64,000 nucleotides of DNA. Origin: Azospirillum endophyticum. GTDB lineage: Bacteria; Pseudomonadota; Alphaproteobacteria; Azospirillales; Azospirillaceae. Position numbers and translations under genes: made by a program. This document shows, one piece after another, positions 54,419-64,000 of the stretch; position 1 is the stretch's first letter, and each line of letters opens with the position of its first letter. The notes under the pieces were generated by a model, which saw nothing but the letters and a program-made list of their open reading frames with translations, was not told where the DNA came from and ran no database searches. The DNA is taken from contig NZ_JAENHM010000051.1 of the NCBI RefSeq assembly GCF_016595245.1, forward strand, positions 62,001 through 126,000, written 5' to 3'.

Positions 54419-54476
54419 GGCATATAGGGGCCGTATATTTTCCGGCACCGCCGCCCCCCATCGAATTTATACGCGG
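54419..54476 (+). promoter_or_regulatory. Downstream copy of the 58-bp repeat, likely kdp operon promoter region
   Basis: GGCATATAGGGGCCGTATAT followed by TTTCCGG, and then CCCCCATCGAATTTATACG. The block matches 54033-54090 in order and spacing with scattered differences. It lies about 150 bp before the first kdp mini-gene. KdpE or another regulator could bind it; this is inference. Confidence 0.5.
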
Positions 54477-54627
54477 CTCCGGCTCATCTTCGCAGGGCCG
54501 GACCTCCCGCCGCCGCCATGGCGAGGGGAGGCTCCGGCCCTGTTCCGCTTGACCCATGTTATCCCGCCGGCACCGAAGCGGCGCGATGATCGGGGCCAGG
54601 GGGAGCGCAATCCCGGAGACCCGAACC

Positions 54628-54711
54628 ATGCTCGACATCCTGTTCCTGGCGCTCACCGTCGGCTTCTTCGCAGCGGCGGTCGCCTATGTCCATGCCTGCG
54701 ACCGGCTGTGA
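54628..54711 (+). CDS. 27-residue membrane mini-protein at the head of the kdp operon
   Basis: The translation begins MLDILFLALTVGFFAAAVAY and ends VHACDRL. It is one membrane helix with a polar C-terminus. Very similar mini-proteins precede kdpF in other proteobacterial kdp operons, although they are seldom annotated. A CGGAGACCC ribosome-site-like sequence lies upstream. It is 13 bp from kdpF, so the two are co-translated. The role is unknown; an accessory subunit of the pump is plausible. Confidence 0.7.
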   Translation: MLDILFLALTVGFFAAAVAYVHACDRL

Positions 54712-54724
54712 GGGGGACGGCGCC

Positions 54725-54814
54725 ATGACCCTCGACTATGCCCTGGCCGGCCTGGTGACCGCCGGGCTGCTGGCCTATCTGGTCTATGCCCTGATCCGCC
54801 CCGAACGGTTCTGA
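54725..54814 (+). CDS. kdpF: KdpF subunit of the potassium pump
   Basis: The protein has 29 residues, the normal KdpF size: a single helix ([20 protein letters not shown]) ending in RPERF, the conserved KdpF tail. KdpF stabilises the KdpABC complex in the membrane. AGGGGGACGG precedes the ATG, and kdpA follows after 13 bp. Confidence 0.88.
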   Translation: MTLDYALAGLVTAGLLAYLVYALIRPERF

Positions 54815-54827
54815 GGAGTCCCATCCC

Positions 54828-56537
54828 ATGACCGTCAACGGCTGGATCCAGATCCTGGTCTTCCTCGCCCTGGTCGTCGCGGTGACGCGGCCGCTGGGCG
54901 GCTTCATGACGCGCGTCTTCACCGGCGAGCGCACCCTGCTCTCCCCCATCCTCGGCCCCGTCGAACGCGGGCTCTACCGGCTGGCCGGCGTCGACGAGCG
55001 CGCCGAGCAGCATTGGGTGACCTATGCCGTGTCGATGCTGCTGTTCAGCGCCGCCGGCATGCTGCTGCTCTATGCCCTGCAGCGCCTGCAGGACGTGCTG
55101 CCGCTGAACCCGCTGGGCATGGCGGCGGTGCCGGCCGACCTCGCCTTCAACACCGCGGCCAGCTTCACCACCAACACCAACTGGCAGAATTACGGCGGCG
55201 AGACCACCATGGGCAATCTGGTCCAGATGGCCGGGCTGACCTTCCACAACTACGTCTCGGCCGCCACCGGCGTCGCGCTGGCGGTGGCGCTGGTCCGTGG
55301 CTTCGCCCGCGCGTCGGCCCGCACGGTCGGCAATTTCTGGGTCGACCTGACCCGCTGCACCCTCTACGTCCTGCTGCCGCTGTGCCTCGTCTATGCGCTG
55401 TTCCTGGTCTGGCAGGGCGTGCCGCAGACGCTGGCAGGCGCCGTCGACGCCACCACTCTGGAGGGGGCGAAGCAGACCCTCTCCCTCGGCCCCGTCGCCT
55501 CGCAGGAGGCGATCAAGATGCTGGGCACCAACGGCGGCGGCTTCTTCAACGCCAATTCCGCCCATCCCTTCGAGAACCCCAACGCGCTGACCAATCTCGT
55601 CCAGATGCTGTCGATCTTCGCGCTGGGCGCCGGGCTGACCAACCTGTTCGGCCGGATGGTCGGTGACGAGCGCCAGGGCTGGGCGATCCTCGCCGCCATG
55701 GGCCTGCTCTTCGTTGCCGGCGTCTGCGTCGCCTATTGGGCCGAGGCCCAGGCGAACCCGGCCTTCGCATCCTTCGGCATCGACGGGGCTGCCGGCAACA
55801 TGGAGGGCAAGGAGACCCGATTCGGCATCGCCGCGACCGCGCTGTTCGCCACCGTCACCACCGCCGCCTCCTGCGGCGCGGTGAACGCCATGCATGACAG
55901 CTTCATGCCGCTGGGCGGCATGGTACCGATGATCAACATGATGCTGGGCGAGATCATCGTCGGCGGCGTCGGCGCCGGACTCTACGGCATGCTGCTGTTC
56001 GCCATCGTCGCGCTGTTCGTCGCCGGGCTGATGGTCGGCCGCACCCCGGAATATCTCGGCAAGAAGCTGGAGGCGAAGGAGGTCAAGATGACCATGCTCG
56101 CCATCCTCTGCCTGCCGCTGATGATGCTGGGCTTCACCGCCGTCGCGGTGGTGCTCGACACCGGCACCGCGTCGATGGCCAATGCCGGGCCGCACGGCTT
56201 CTCCGAGGCGCTCTACGCCTATGTCTCGGGTGCCGCCAACAACGGCAGCGCCTTCGGCGGGCTGACCGGCAACACGCCCTGGTACAACGTCACGCTGGCC
56301 GTCGCCATGCTGGTCGGCCGCTTCCTGGTCATCGTGCCGATGATGGCGATCGCCGGCTCGCTGGCGGCCAAGGCCCGTGCCCCGGTCTCGGCCGGCACCT
56401 TCCCCACCCATGACGGGCTGTTCGTCGGGCTGCTGGTCGGCGTCATCCTGATCGTCGGCGGCCTCACCTTCTTCCCGGCTCTCGCCCTCGGCCCGGTGGT
56501 CGAGCATCTGGCGATGACCGCCGGCACCCTCTTCTGA
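54828..56537 (+). CDS. kdpA: Potassium-transporting ATPase subunit A
   Basis: The protein has 569 residues and ten membrane segments. Selectivity-filter loops: [57 protein letters not shown] and [20 protein letters not shown]. KdpA is the K+-binding, channel-like subunit of the KdpFABC pump. A GAGG ribosome site overlaps the end of kdpF (CTGAGGAG). Confidence 0.96.
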   Translation: MTVNGWIQILVFLALVVAVTRPLGGFMTRVFTGERTLLSPILGPVERGLYRLAGVDERAEQHWVTYAVSMLLFSAAGMLLLYALQRLQDVLPLNPLGMAAVPADLAFNTAASFTTNTNWQNYGGETTMGNLVQMAGLTFHNYVSAATGVALAVALVRGFARASARTVGNFWVDLTRCTLYVLLPLCLVYALFLVWQGVPQTLAGAVDATTLEGAKQTLSLGPVASQEAIKMLGTNGGGFFNANSAHPFENPNALTNLVQMLSIFALGAGLTNLFGRMVGDERQGWAILAAMGLLFVAGVCVAYWAEAQANPAFASFGIDGAAGNMEGKETRFGIAATALFATVTTAASCGAVNAMHDSFMPLGGMVPMINMMLGEIIVGGVGAGLYGMLLFAIVALFVAGLMVGRTPEYLGKKLEAKEVKMTMLAILCLPLMMLGFTAVAVVLDTGTASMANAGPHGFSEALYAYVSGAANNGSAFGGLTGNTPWYNVTLAVAMLVGRFLVIVPMMAIAGSLAAKARAPVSAGTFPTHDGLFVGLLVGVILIVGGLTFFPALALGPVVEHLAMTAGTLF

Positions 56538-56551
56538 TCGGGAACGCTCCC

Positions 56552-58660
56552 ATGCATGCCAAAAGCAAACGGTTGGGCCGGTCTTCAGCCAGCACCCTGC
56601 TGGACCCCGCCATCCTGGTGCCGGCCATCGGCGGCTCGATCGCCAAGCTCTCCCCGCGCCAGATGATCCGCAACCCGGTGATGTTCTGCGTCGAGGTGGT
56701 GGCGGCGCTCACCACCCTGCTGGTCCTGCGCGATGCCGTCACCGGAGCCGGGGTTTCCGGCTTCGCCGTCCAGATCGTCGTCTGGCTGTGGTTCACGCTG
56801 ATCTTCGCCAACTTCGCCGAGGCGGTGGCGGAGGGGCGCGGCAAGGCCCAGGCCGCCAGCCTGCGCAAGACCCGCACCGAGACCAGCGCCAGGAAGCTGG
56901 AGAACGGCACAATCCGCATGGTGCCCGCCACCGCCCTCAAGCCCGGCGACCTCGTGCTGGTCGAGGCCGGCGACATCATCCCGTCCGACGGCGAGGTGGT
57001 GGAGGGCGTCGCCTCGGTCAACGAGGCCGCCATCACCGGTGAATCCGCCCCCGTCATCCGCGAGAGCGGCGGCGACCGCTCGGCGGTCACCGGCGGGACC
57101 CAGGTGCTGTCCGACCGGATCACGGTGCGGATCACCGCCGCGTCCGGCTCGACCTTCCTCGACCGCATGATTGCGCTGGTGGAAGGCGCCCAGCGCCAGA
57201 AGACCCCCAACGAGATCGCGCTGAACATCCTGCTGGCCGGGCTGACCATCGTCTTCGTCATCGCGGTGGCGACGATTCCCAGCTTCGCCGCCTATGCCGG
57301 CGGCTCGGTCGGCGTGCTGGTGCTGGTGGCGCTGTTCGTCACGCTGATCCCGACCACCATCGGCGCGCTCTTGTCGGCCATCGGCATCGCCGGCATGGAC
57401 CGTCTGGTCCGCTTCAACGTGCTTGCCATGTCCGGCCGGGCGGTGGAGGCGGCGGGCGACGTCGACACGCTGCTGCTCGACAAGACCGGCACCATCACGC
57501 TGGGCAACCGCCAGGCCGCCGAGTTCCTGCCGGTCGCCGGCGTCGGCGAGGAGGAACTGGCCGACGCCGCCCAGCTCGCCTCGCTGGCCGACGAGACGCC
57601 GGAAGGCCGCTCCATCGTCGTGCTCGCCAAGGAGGAATACGGCATCCGCGCCCGCAAAATGGAGGAGATGCAGGCCCACTTCGTCCCCTTCACCGCCCAG
57701 ACCCGCATCAGCGGCATCGACACCGGCGGCACGGTGATCCGCAAGGGCGCGGTGGATGCGGTGCTGGCCCATGTCGGCGGATCGCAGCGCGTCGCGGTGG
57801 CCGGCGGCCGTTCTGTCGCGGCCCTGCATCCGGCCGCCGCCCCGGCGGAGCGCGAGATCCTCGCGATATCCGAACGGGTGGCCAAGGCTGGCGGCACGCC
57901 GCTGGCGGTGGCGCGCGACGGCCGGCTGCTCGGCGTCATCCATCTGAAGGACATCGTCAAGGGCGGCATCCGCGAGCGCTTCGCCGCCCTGCGCCAGATG
58001 GGCATCCGCACGGTGATGATCACCGGCGACAACCCGATGACCGCTGCCGCCATCGCCGCCGAGGCCGGGGTGGACGATTTCCTCGCCCAGGCGACGCCGG
58101 AGGCCAAGCTGCAGCTGATCCGCGACGAGCAGGCGAAGGGCAAGCTGGTCGCCATGTGCGGCGACGGCACCAACGACGCGCCGGCCTTGGCCCAGGCCGA
58201 TGTCGGGGTGGCGATGAACACCGGCACGGTGGCGGCGCGCGAGGCCGGCAACATGGTCGACCTCGACAGCGACCCGACCAAGCTGATCGAGATCGTCGAG
58301 ATCGGCAAGCAGCTGCTGATGACCCGAGGCGCGCTGACCACCTTCTCGATCGCCAACGACGTGGCGAAGTATTTCGCCATCATCCCGGCGATGTTCCTCG
58401 CTTTCTATCCGCAGCTCCAGGCGCTGAACGTGATGGGGCTGCACAGCCCGGAGAGCGCCATCCTCTCGGCGATCATCTTCAACGCGCTGATCATCGTGGC
58501 GCTGATCCCGCTGGCGCTGCGCGGCGTGCGCTACCGCGCGGTGGGGGCCGCCTCGCTGCTCCGCCGCAACCTGCTGATCTACGGCCTCGGCGGCCTCGTG
58601 GTGCCCTTCGCCGGCATCAAGGCGATCGACCTGATCGTCACCGCCGCCGGCCTGGTTTGA
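56552..58660 (+). CDS. kdpB: Potassium-transporting ATPase subunit B (P-type ATPase)
   Basis: The protein has 702 residues. P-type features: TGES at 162-165 (actuator), phosphorylated Asp310 in [33 protein letters not shown] and the hinge motif [20 protein letters not shown]. It supplies the ATP-driven step of KdpFABC. The start is the ATG 14 bp after kdpA. The second half is as in other proteobacteria; no residue appears missing. Confidence 0.96.
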   Translation: MHAKSKRLGRSSASTLLDPAILVPAIGGSIAKLSPRQMIRNPVMFCVEVVAALTTLLVLRDAVTGAGVSGFAVQIVVWLWFTLIFANFAEAVAEGRGKAQAASLRKTRTETSARKLENGTIRMVPATALKPGDLVLVEAGDIIPSDGEVVEGVASVNEAAITGESAPVIRESGGDRSAVTGGTQVLSDRITVRITAASGSTFLDRMIALVEGAQRQKTPNEIALNILLAGLTIVFVIAVATIPSFAAYAGGSVGVLVLVALFVTLIPTTIGALLSAIGIAGMDRLVRFNVLAMSGRAVEAAGDVDTLLLDKTGTITLGNRQAAEFLPVAGVGEEELADAAQLASLADETPEGRSIVVLAKEEYGIRARKMEEMQAHFVPFTAQTRISGIDTGGTVIRKGAVDAVLAHVGGSQRVAVAGGRSVAALHPAAAPAEREILAISERVAKAGGTPLAVARDGRLLGVIHLKDIVKGGIRERFAALRQMGIRTVMITGDNPMTAAAIAAEAGVDDFLAQATPEAKLQLIRDEQAKGKLVAMCGDGTNDAPALAQADVGVAMNTGTVAAREAGNMVDLDSDPTKLIEIVEIGKQLLMTRGALTTFSIANDVAKYFAIIPAMFLAFYPQLQALNVMGLHSPESAILSAIIFNALIIVALIPLALRGVRYRAVGAASLLRRNLLIYGLGGLVVPFAGIKAIDLIVTAAGLV

Positions 58661-58671
58661 GGAGCTTCCCT

Positions 58672-59292
58672 ATGCTGAAGGACCTGCGTCCCGCCCTGGT
58701 GATGACCGTCGCGCTGACGGCGATCACCGGGCTCGCCTACCCGCTGGCCGTCACCGGCGCCGCGCAAATCCTGTTCCCCCGTCAGGCCAACGGCAGCCTG
58801 ATCGAGCGGAACGGGGCTATCGTCGGCTCCGCGCTGATCGGGCAGGATTTCACCGGCGAGCGCTATTTTCACCCGCGCCCGTCGGCGACCACCGGCGCCG
58901 ACCCGGCCGATCCCACCAAGACCCTACCCGCCCCCTACAACGCGGCGAACTCGATGGGGTCCAACCTCGGCCCGACGAGCAAGGCGCTGGTCGACCGGGT
59001 CCAGGCCGACGCCGAAAAGCTGAAGGCGGAGAATCCCGGCGTGCCGGTCCCGGTGGAGCTGGTGACCACCTCGGGCAGCGGCCTCGACCCCGACCTGTCG
59101 CCGGCCGCCGCCGACTTCCAGGTACCGCGCGTCGCCAAGGCCCGCGGCCTGCCGGAAGACGCCGTGCGCAAGCTGGTCGCCGACACCACCGCGCCGCGCC
59201 GGCTGGGCTTCCTCGGCGAGCCGACCGTCAACGTGCTGGCGCTCAACCTCGCCCTGGATGGGGCGGCCGGGAAGGCCGCGGGAATCCGGTAG
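58672..59292 (+). CDS. kdpC: Potassium-transporting ATPase subunit C
   Basis: The protein has 206 residues: one N-terminal membrane anchor ([20 protein letters not shown]) and a periplasmic domain with [36 protein letters not shown] and [20 protein letters not shown]. KdpC helps ATP binding and complex stability. A GGAGC ribosome site lies before the ATG. It is the last structural gene; kdpD follows after 413 bp that contain a nested repeat. Confidence 0.95.
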   Translation: MLKDLRPALVMTVALTAITGLAYPLAVTGAAQILFPRQANGSLIERNGAIVGSALIGQDFTGERYFHPRPSATTGADPADPTKTLPAPYNAANSMGSNLGPTSKALVDRVQADAEKLKAENPGVPVPVELVTTSGSGLDPDLSPAAADFQVPRVAKARGLPEDAVRKLVADTTAPRRLGFLGEPTVNVLALNLALDGAAGKAAGIR

Positions 59293-59320
59293 CGGACTGT
59301 CAACGGGGCGGCGATAAATG

Positions 59321-59586
59321 GCCTCTCCCGCCCCGGGCTACGGCATGCACAGATCTCGCGCTTGCGGCAGGAAAAGCATCTTAACATTGCGTGCAGCCCC
59401 TCTCCACTCGCGGGAGAGGGGTTGGGGTGAGGGGGCGCAAGTTTGATTTCCACCGACCTCCGGCCGGCCGGCCCCTCATCCCAACCCTTCTCCCGCGAGG
59501 GGAGAAGGGCTATTCGCTAGAGAAAGTTGCATCTCGTTCGCAGAAGCGAGATCTGTGCATGCCGTAGCCCGCCCCGGGAGAGGGCG
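59321..59586. repeat. Nested inverted-repeat element between kdpC and kdpD
   Basis: Outer arms CTACGGCATGCACAGATC plus TCGC at 59338-59359 and the exact complement at 59546-59567, both flanked by CCTCTCCC/GGGAGAGGG ends. The inner pair includes CCACTCGCGGGAGAGGGGTT and CTTCTCCCGCGAGGGGAGAA, joined by GGGGTGAGGGGG/CCCCTCATCCCAACCC text. It is the relative of 2699-2994. It separates the pump genes from the sensor genes; the remaining ~120 bp to kdpD may contain a promoter. Confidence 0.75.
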
Positions 59587-59705
59587 ACATAGGCTATGCG
59601 ACCGCCGTGTCGGCCACGGTTACATTTCGGCCGAACACTGAATCGGCTATCAGTTAAAGGTGCCGACGGGACGAACGGGCGCCGAGGCCGCAATGGGACG
59701 ATGCC

Positions 59706-62459
59706 ATGAGCGATGAACATGTTGACCGCGGCCATGGCGACCGTACCGGACGGCCCTCCCCCGACGCGCTGCTGCGCCAGGCGGCGAAGGAGGCGCAGGG
59801 GCGGCTCAAGATCTTCCTCGGTGCCGCCCCCGGCGTCGGCAAGACCTTCGAGATGCTACAGACCGCCCATGCCAAGCGGCGCGACGGCGCCGACATCGTC
59901 GTCGGGGTGGTGGAAACCCATGGCCGGCGCGAGACGGAGGCGCTGGTCGCCGGGCTGGAAATCGTTCCGCGCCGCAGGATCGAACACAAGGGCCATGTCC
60001 TGAGCGAGATGGACGTGGACGCCATCCTCGCCCGCCGGCCGAAGATCGTGCTGGTCGACGAGCTGGCCCACACCAACGCCCCCGGCGGCCGCCATCCCAA
60101 GCGCTATCTCGACGTCGAGGAGCTGCTGGCGGCCGGCATCGACGTCTACAGCACCCTGAACATCCAGCATGTCGAGAGCCTGAACGACGTCGTCGCCAAG
60201 ATCACCCGCGTCCGGGTCCGCGAGACGGTGCCGGATTCGATCCTCGACCGGGCCGACGACATCGAGGTCGTCGACATCGCGCCCGACGACCTGATCCAGC
60301 GCCTGCAACAGGGGAAGGTCTATGTCCCGCGCACGGCCGAGCGGGCGATCCGCCATTATTTCTCGCCCGGCAACCTGACCGCGCTGCGCGAACTGGCACT
60401 GCGGCGCACGGCCGACCGCGTCGACGAGCAGCTTCTGACCCACATGCAGGCGCACGCGATCCCAGGACCCTGGGCGGCCGGCGAACGCCTGCTGGTCTGC
60501 GTCAACGAGGATGCCGGCGGCGTCGCCCTGGTCCGCTATGCCCGGCGCCAGGCCGAGCGGCTGCGCGCCCGCTGGGGCGCCATCCATGTCGAGACGAGCC
60601 GGGCGCTGCGCTTGAGCGAGGCCGAGCGCGACCGCATCGCCGACACGTTGCGCTTGGTCGAACGGCTGGGCGGCGAGGCGGTCACGGTCCCCGGCAGCGA
60701 TGTCGCCGACACCGTGGTCGAGCATGCGCTGGCCAACAACGTCACGCACATCGTCATCGCCAAGTCCGGGCGTTCGCGCTGGTCCGAACTGCTGCAGGTC
60801 TCGGTGGCGCACAGCCTGATCCGCCGGGCCGGCGACATCAGCGTGCATGTGATCGCCGCCGGTGCCGACGCGCCGGTTCCCGCCAGGACGGTCAGGACCG
60901 AAGCGGCCGGGCAGCGGGCCTTCGCCTGGTGGCCCTATGCCGCCAGCACCGGCTATGTCGCGGCGGCGCTCGGTGTCGGCCATGTGCTGCACCGGGTGCT
61001 GGCCCTCAACAACATGGCGCTGGTCTTCCTGACCGCCGTGCTGGCGAGCGCCGTCACCGGCGGGCTGGCGCCGTCGCTCTATGCCAGCGTCATCAGCGTC
61101 CTGGCCTTCAACTATTTCTTCCTGCCGCCGCTCTACACCTTCACCATTTCCGATCCCGAGAACATCGTCGCCTTGCTGGTCTTCGCCGTCGTTTCGGTGA
61201 TCGCCAGCAACCTGACCGCCCGTGTCCGCGCCCAGGCGGTGACGGCGCGGCTGCGCGCCAGGACGACGGAGGACCTCTACCGGTTCAGCCGCAAGCTGGC
61301 CGGCGTGGTCACCATGGACGACCTGCTGTGGGCCACCGCCTATCAGATCGCCGCCATGCTGAAGGTCCATGTCGTGCTGCTGCTGCCCGAGGGCAGCCCC
61401 GGGGAGGGTGGCCTGGCGGTCCGGGCCGGCTATCCGCCGGAGGATGTCATCGAGGATGCCGATCTGGCCGCGGCTGTCTGGGCGTGGGAGAACAACCGGC
61501 CGACCGGCAAAGGAGCCGACACGCTGCCCGGCGCCAAGTGGCTGTTCCTGCCGATGCGCACCGGGCGGGGCGTCGTCGGCGTGGTCGGCATCGACACCGG
61601 CGGTGGGAAGGGACGGGCGGGCGGCTTCCTGACACCGGATCAACGCAGGCTTCTCGACGCCCTGATCGATCAGGCGGCGCTGGCGGTCGAGCGGGTGACG
61701 CTGGCCGAGGATGTCGACCGCACCAAGCTGGCGGCCGAGACCGAGCGCCTGCGCTCGGCCCTGCTCACCTCCATCTCGCACGACCTGCGCACGCCGCTGG
61801 CCTCCATCCTCGGCTCGGCGACCAGCCTCGTCAGCTACGGGCCGATGATGGACGAGGCCGACCGGCGGGATCTGGCGGCGACGATCCAGGAGGAGGCGGA
61901 ACGCCTCAACCGCTTCATCGCCAATTTGCTCGACATGACGCGGCTGGAATCCGGGGCCATCCGGCCGCGCACCGGGGCGGTCGACCTGTCCGAGGTGGTC
62001 GGCAGCGCGCTGGAGCGGATGTCGCGCATCCTCGCCGGCCATCGGGTGGAGGTCGATCTCGCCGCCGGCCTGCCGATGGTGGACATCGATGCGGTGCTGA
62101 TCGAGCAGGCGCTGTTCAACCTGCTGGACAATGCCGGAAAATACGCGCCGGCCGGTTCGCTGATCACCGTGCGGGGCCGGCAGGACGGCGGCTTCGTCCG
62201 CATCGAGGTTCTGGACGAGGGTGGCGGCCTTCCGCCGGAGGATGTCGAGCGGATCTTCGACAAGTTCTACCGCGTCCACGCCCAGGACCGGCAGCGCGCC
62301 GGCACCGGGCTGGGGCTGGCGATCTGCCGGGGCTTCGTCGAGGCGATGGGCGGGACCGTGACCGCCGGCAACCGCCGGGACCGCAGCGGCGCCGTCTTCA
62401 CCCTGACCCTTCCCAAGGCCGCCGACCTGTCCGGATACGAGGAGGAAGCCGCAGCATGA
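59706..62459 (+). CDS. kdpD: Potassium-sensing histidine kinase KdpD
   Basis: The protein has 917 residues. Order: KdpD N-domain with Walker [14 protein letters not shown] (about 38-50) and [23 protein letters not shown]-like domain (about 250-375), four membrane segments (about 412-505), GAF-like region (about 515-660), HisKA with the phospho-acceptor His in [20 protein letters not shown], and the ATPase domain with [14 protein letters not shown] and [18 protein letters not shown]. It senses low K+ or turgor and phosphorylates KdpE. The N-terminal Walker A is intact. The stop overlaps the kdpE start as ATGA. Confidence 0.95.
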   Translation: MSDEHVDRGHGDRTGRPSPDALLRQAAKEAQGRLKIFLGAAPGVGKTFEMLQTAHAKRRDGADIVVGVVETHGRRETEALVAGLEIVPRRRIEHKGHVLSEMDVDAILARRPKIVLVDELAHTNAPGGRHPKRYLDVEELLAAGIDVYSTLNIQHVESLNDVVAKITRVRVRETVPDSILDRADDIEVVDIAPDDLIQRLQQGKVYVPRTAERAIRHYFSPGNLTALRELALRRTADRVDEQLLTHMQAHAIPGPWAAGERLLVCVNEDAGGVALVRYARRQAERLRARWGAIHVETSRALRLSEAERDRIADTLRLVERLGGEAVTVPGSDVADTVVEHALANNVTHIVIAKSGRSRWSELLQVSVAHSLIRRAGDISVHVIAAGADAPVPARTVRTEAAGQRAFAWWPYAASTGYVAAALGVGHVLHRVLALNNMALVFLTAVLASAVTGGLAPSLYASVISVLAFNYFFLPPLYTFTISDPENIVALLVFAVVSVIASNLTARVRAQAVTARLRARTTEDLYRFSRKLAGVVTMDDLLWATAYQIAAMLKVHVVLLLPEGSPGEGGLAVRAGYPPEDVIEDADLAAAVWAWENNRPTGKGADTLPGAKWLFLPMRTGRGVVGVVGIDTGGGKGRAGGFLTPDQRRLLDALIDQAALAVERVTLAEDVDRTKLAAETERLRSALLTSISHDLRTPLASILGSATSLVSYGPMMDEADRRDLAATIQEEAERLNRFIANLLDMTRLESGAIRPRTGAVDLSEVVGSALERMSRILAGHRVEVDLAAGLPMVDIDAVLIEQALFNLLDNAGKYAPAGSLITVRGRQDGGFVRIEVLDEGGGLPPEDVERIFDKFYRVHAQDRQRAGTGLGLAICRGFVEAMGGTVTAGNRRDRSGAVFTLTLPKAADLSGYEEEAAA

Positions 62460-63154
62460 AATCGGACTCGAACCCGTTGCGCGTTCTCGTCGTCGATGAC
62501 GAGCCGCCGATCCGGCGTTTCCTGCGCACCAGCCTGACCGCCCAGGGATACGACATCGTCGAGGCCGAGGACGGGACCAAGGCGCTGGAGGAGGTGCGCC
62601 GGCGGTCTCCCGATCTGCTGGTGCTCGATCTCGGGCTCCCGGGCATCGACGGGCTGGAGGTGATCCGGCGCCTGCGCGGCAGCGGTGTCTCCCTGCCGAT
62701 CATCGTGCTGTCCAGCCGGGTGGACGAGGCCGGCAAGGTCGAGGCGCTCGACCTCGGAGCCGACGATTACGTGACCAAGCCCTTCGGGGTCGAGGAACTG
62801 CTGGCCCGCATCCGCACGGCCATGCGCCACAAGCTGCAGCAGCAGGGGGAACGGCCGCTGTTCCGCAGCGGCGACCTGACGGTCGATCTGGTCCGCCGCA
62901 TCGTCACCGTGCGCGGCGAGGAGGTGAAGCTGTCGCCGCGCGAATACGACCTGCTCCGGCTTCTGGTGGCACATGCCGGCAAGGTGCTGACCCACCGCCT
63001 GATCCTCAAGGAGGTGTGGGGCGGTGAAACCGACATCCAGTATCTGCGGATCTACATCCGCCAGCTGCGGCAGAAGATCGAACCCGATCCGGAACGCCCC
63101 CACCACATCCTGACCGAGACCGGGGTCGGCTACCGGCTGCGGGGGCCGGACTGA
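62456..63154 (+). CDS. kdpE: KdpE response regulator (OmpR family)
   Basis: The protein has 232 residues. The receiver domain has acidic pair DDE at 14-16, acceptor Asp58 in [13 protein letters not shown], and Lys in [13 protein letters not shown]. The winged-helix DNA-binding domain holds [34 protein letters not shown] and [14 protein letters not shown]. It activates kdpFABC when phosphorylated by KdpD, and probably binds near the 58-bp repeat upstream of the operon. Confidence 0.95.
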   Translation: MKSDSNPLRVLVVDDEPPIRRFLRTSLTAQGYDIVEAEDGTKALEEVRRRSPDLLVLDLGLPGIDGLEVIRRLRGSGVSLPIIVLSSRVDEAGKVEALDLGADDYVTKPFGVEELLARIRTAMRHKLQQQGERPLFRSGDLTVDLVRRIVTVRGEEVKLSPREYDLLRLLVAHAGKVLTHRLILKEVWGGETDIQYLRIYIRQLRQKIEPDPERPHHILTETGVGYRLRGPD

Positions 63155-63195
63155 TGGACAAGATTCGGGGCTGGTGATGTTGCTTTTATCGTCGT

Positions 63196-63951
63196 CTATT
63201 CTGGAATATGCAGAGTGATTTCTTTTCCATCTTCATCGAAAGTCAGGCCAAGATTGTTTATTGTTCTATGATCAATCCCTATATTGATTAACACTCTGGT
63301 TGCCATGCCATTTTGTTTCTTGATGTAAGAGTATCCATTTTCTTTTTCGAGCTCGTTTTTGTCAACGAGGCTTGTTAAGGATAATCGGGCATTTTTCAAG
63401 GAAAGCGCCAGTGTAAGCAGGATGTTTCTAATGCATATTTGTTTGACGGGAATAGGAGTATCTTTATTCCAGTATCTGAGCTCCAATGTCGCGTCTCTTG
63501 AGGCTTTGAGGTAGGTGTAAAATCGCGTGATGCGTTTTATGGATTTCTGGTCGAGTGCGCCGATCTCATGGCTGTGCTTTTGCCACAGATCAAAGTAGTT
63601 CTCCGACCTTGCTTGATAAGGTGACGCATCAATGCCCGCGTAATCCAACTCGCCATACAGAGCTTCAAAGCGTTTCCATAGATCAAATTGGTCGATAACG
63701 TTGCAGATGGCCAGGATGTCGGCAACGAACATATCGGCAAAGCCAAGTCTTTTCGTCGCACTCTCAATCGTCATCCCAATCGTTTTCACCATAAATCCTA
63801 TAGCTGCCATGTACAATCCGAAATATCCAGATAGAAAGGCAAGGTTAAGCGGAGGTCGTGTTTCTCCAAAAAGTAGATATAGCAAAACTAGAACAATCAA
63901 TAATATTAAACCTAATGATGCAACTCCAATCCATATTGATATGTATATCAT
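63196..63951 (-). CDS. Hypothetical membrane-anchored protein, AT-rich (probably foreign)
   Basis: The protein has 251 residues: two N-terminal hydrophobic segments (LGLILLIVLVLLYLLFG, about 13-29, and LAFLSGYFGLYMAAIGFMVK, about 37-56) and a long cytoplasmic-looking domain rich in Leu, Lys and aromatic residues (DQFDLWKRFEALYGELDYAG). I do not recognise a family. The gene is clearly lower in GC than everything else in the window and uses codons such as ATA, TTA and AAT that its neighbours avoid, so recent acquisition is likely. It converges on kdpE with 41 bp between. Confidence 0.6.
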   Translation of the reverse strand: MIYISIWIGVASLGLILLIVLVLLYLLFGETRPPLNLAFLSGYFGLYMAAIGFMVKTIGMTIESATKRLGFADMFVADILAICNVIDQFDLWKRFEALYGELDYAGIDASPYQARSENYFDLWQKHSHEIGALDQKSIKRITRFYTYLKASRDATLELRYWNKDTPIPVKQICIRNILLTLALSLKNARLSLTSLVDKNELEKENGYSYIKKQNGMATRVLINIGIDHRTINNLGLTFDEDGKEITLHIPE

Positions 63952-64000
63952 AAGGTCATGGATGTGATCCGATGACGCTCGTCTTCCAGGAATTAGGCGA

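Noticed and set aside
54684-56507. Long minus-strand frames over kdpA, kdpB and kdpD (also 56585-58444 and 59856-62279)
   Set aside because: They mirror highly conserved kdp genes; composition is typical of antisense shadows (Asp/His/Arg/Gln-rich).

Overview
The window is very GC-rich (roughly 68-70%, judged by eye) with strong alphaproteobacterial character: single-cassette XylG, KdpFABC-KdpDE, MocR and HWE-kinase regulators, and closely packed genes with ATGA overlaps. The overall picture resembles Azospirillum or a close relative. A winged-helix RepA-type initiator (3454-4644) lies beside about 1.1 kb of non-coding DNA carrying at least 13 iteron-like repeats in two clusters. The window therefore probably holds the origin of a plasmid or chromid, which also carries metabolic loads (xylose, potassium, mevalonate) usual for a large secondary replicon. 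The genus is inferred from gene content only.

Layout. 1-703: 5' part of a UV damage endonuclease. 792-2356: an HTH/DnaT-like replication protein and a coupled partner, transcribed away from the origin. 2357-4644: iteron origin and repA. 4757-5316: a frameshifted hexapeptide acetyltransferase, then an AT-rich island. 5652-14482: a proline-rich unknown, then an apparent mevalonate-catabolism locus: TAXI substrate-binding protein, MocR-type regulator, class II HMG-CoA reductase, TctB-like and TctA-like membrane proteins, HMG-CoA lyase. 14487-15889: TetR regulator divergent from a PPOX-class flavoprotein, with twin palindromes between. 15909-23201: a leftward xylose block (LacI-type regulator, xylB, xylA, xylF, xylH, xylG). 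23503-29939: a solitary SF2 helicase, LysR regulator, membrane protein, YceI protein, glutathionyl-hydroquinone reductase and a serine esterase. 29904-33365: a nitric-oxide-response set (NnrS, Crp/Fnr regulator, DUF1858, hemerythrin, DUF2249) with three TTG-N8-CAA sites. 33509-40084: SDR, a MarR-EmrA-EmrB efflux operon, and an XRE regulator divergent from a medium-chain oxidoreductase. 40140-47072: a seven-gene leftward catabolic operon (HpaI aldolase, LigI-like hydrolase, RidA, HpaH hydratase, FAH-family hydrolase, MFS permease, flavin reductase) divergent from an IclR regulator. 47116-53920: two sensor kinases and two response regulators, with a ~240 bp direct repeat present twice. 54033-63154: the Kdp potassium system, with two mini-proteins ahead of kdpA. 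63196-63951: an AT-rich, apparently foreign membrane protein gene.

How the parts work together. In the mevalonate locus the imported acid would be oxidised to HMG-CoA by the reductase running in reverse and cleaved by the lyase to acetyl-CoA and acetoacetate; the transporter looks like a hybrid of a TRAP-TAXI binding protein and TctAB-type membrane subunits. This is the most interesting system I found. The xylose block covers uptake, isomerisation and phosphorylation. The NO block looks like a small self-controlled stress regulon without its own NO reductase. The kdp block is a complete high-affinity K+ pump with its sensor and regulator.

A family of GC-rich palindromic intergenic elements (CCCTCTCCC / GGGAGAGGG ends) occurs at six places. 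One splits the iteron array, one separates kdpC from kdpD, and one supplies the C-terminal codons of two convergent genes. I found no rRNA, tRNA, CRISPR array or transposase.
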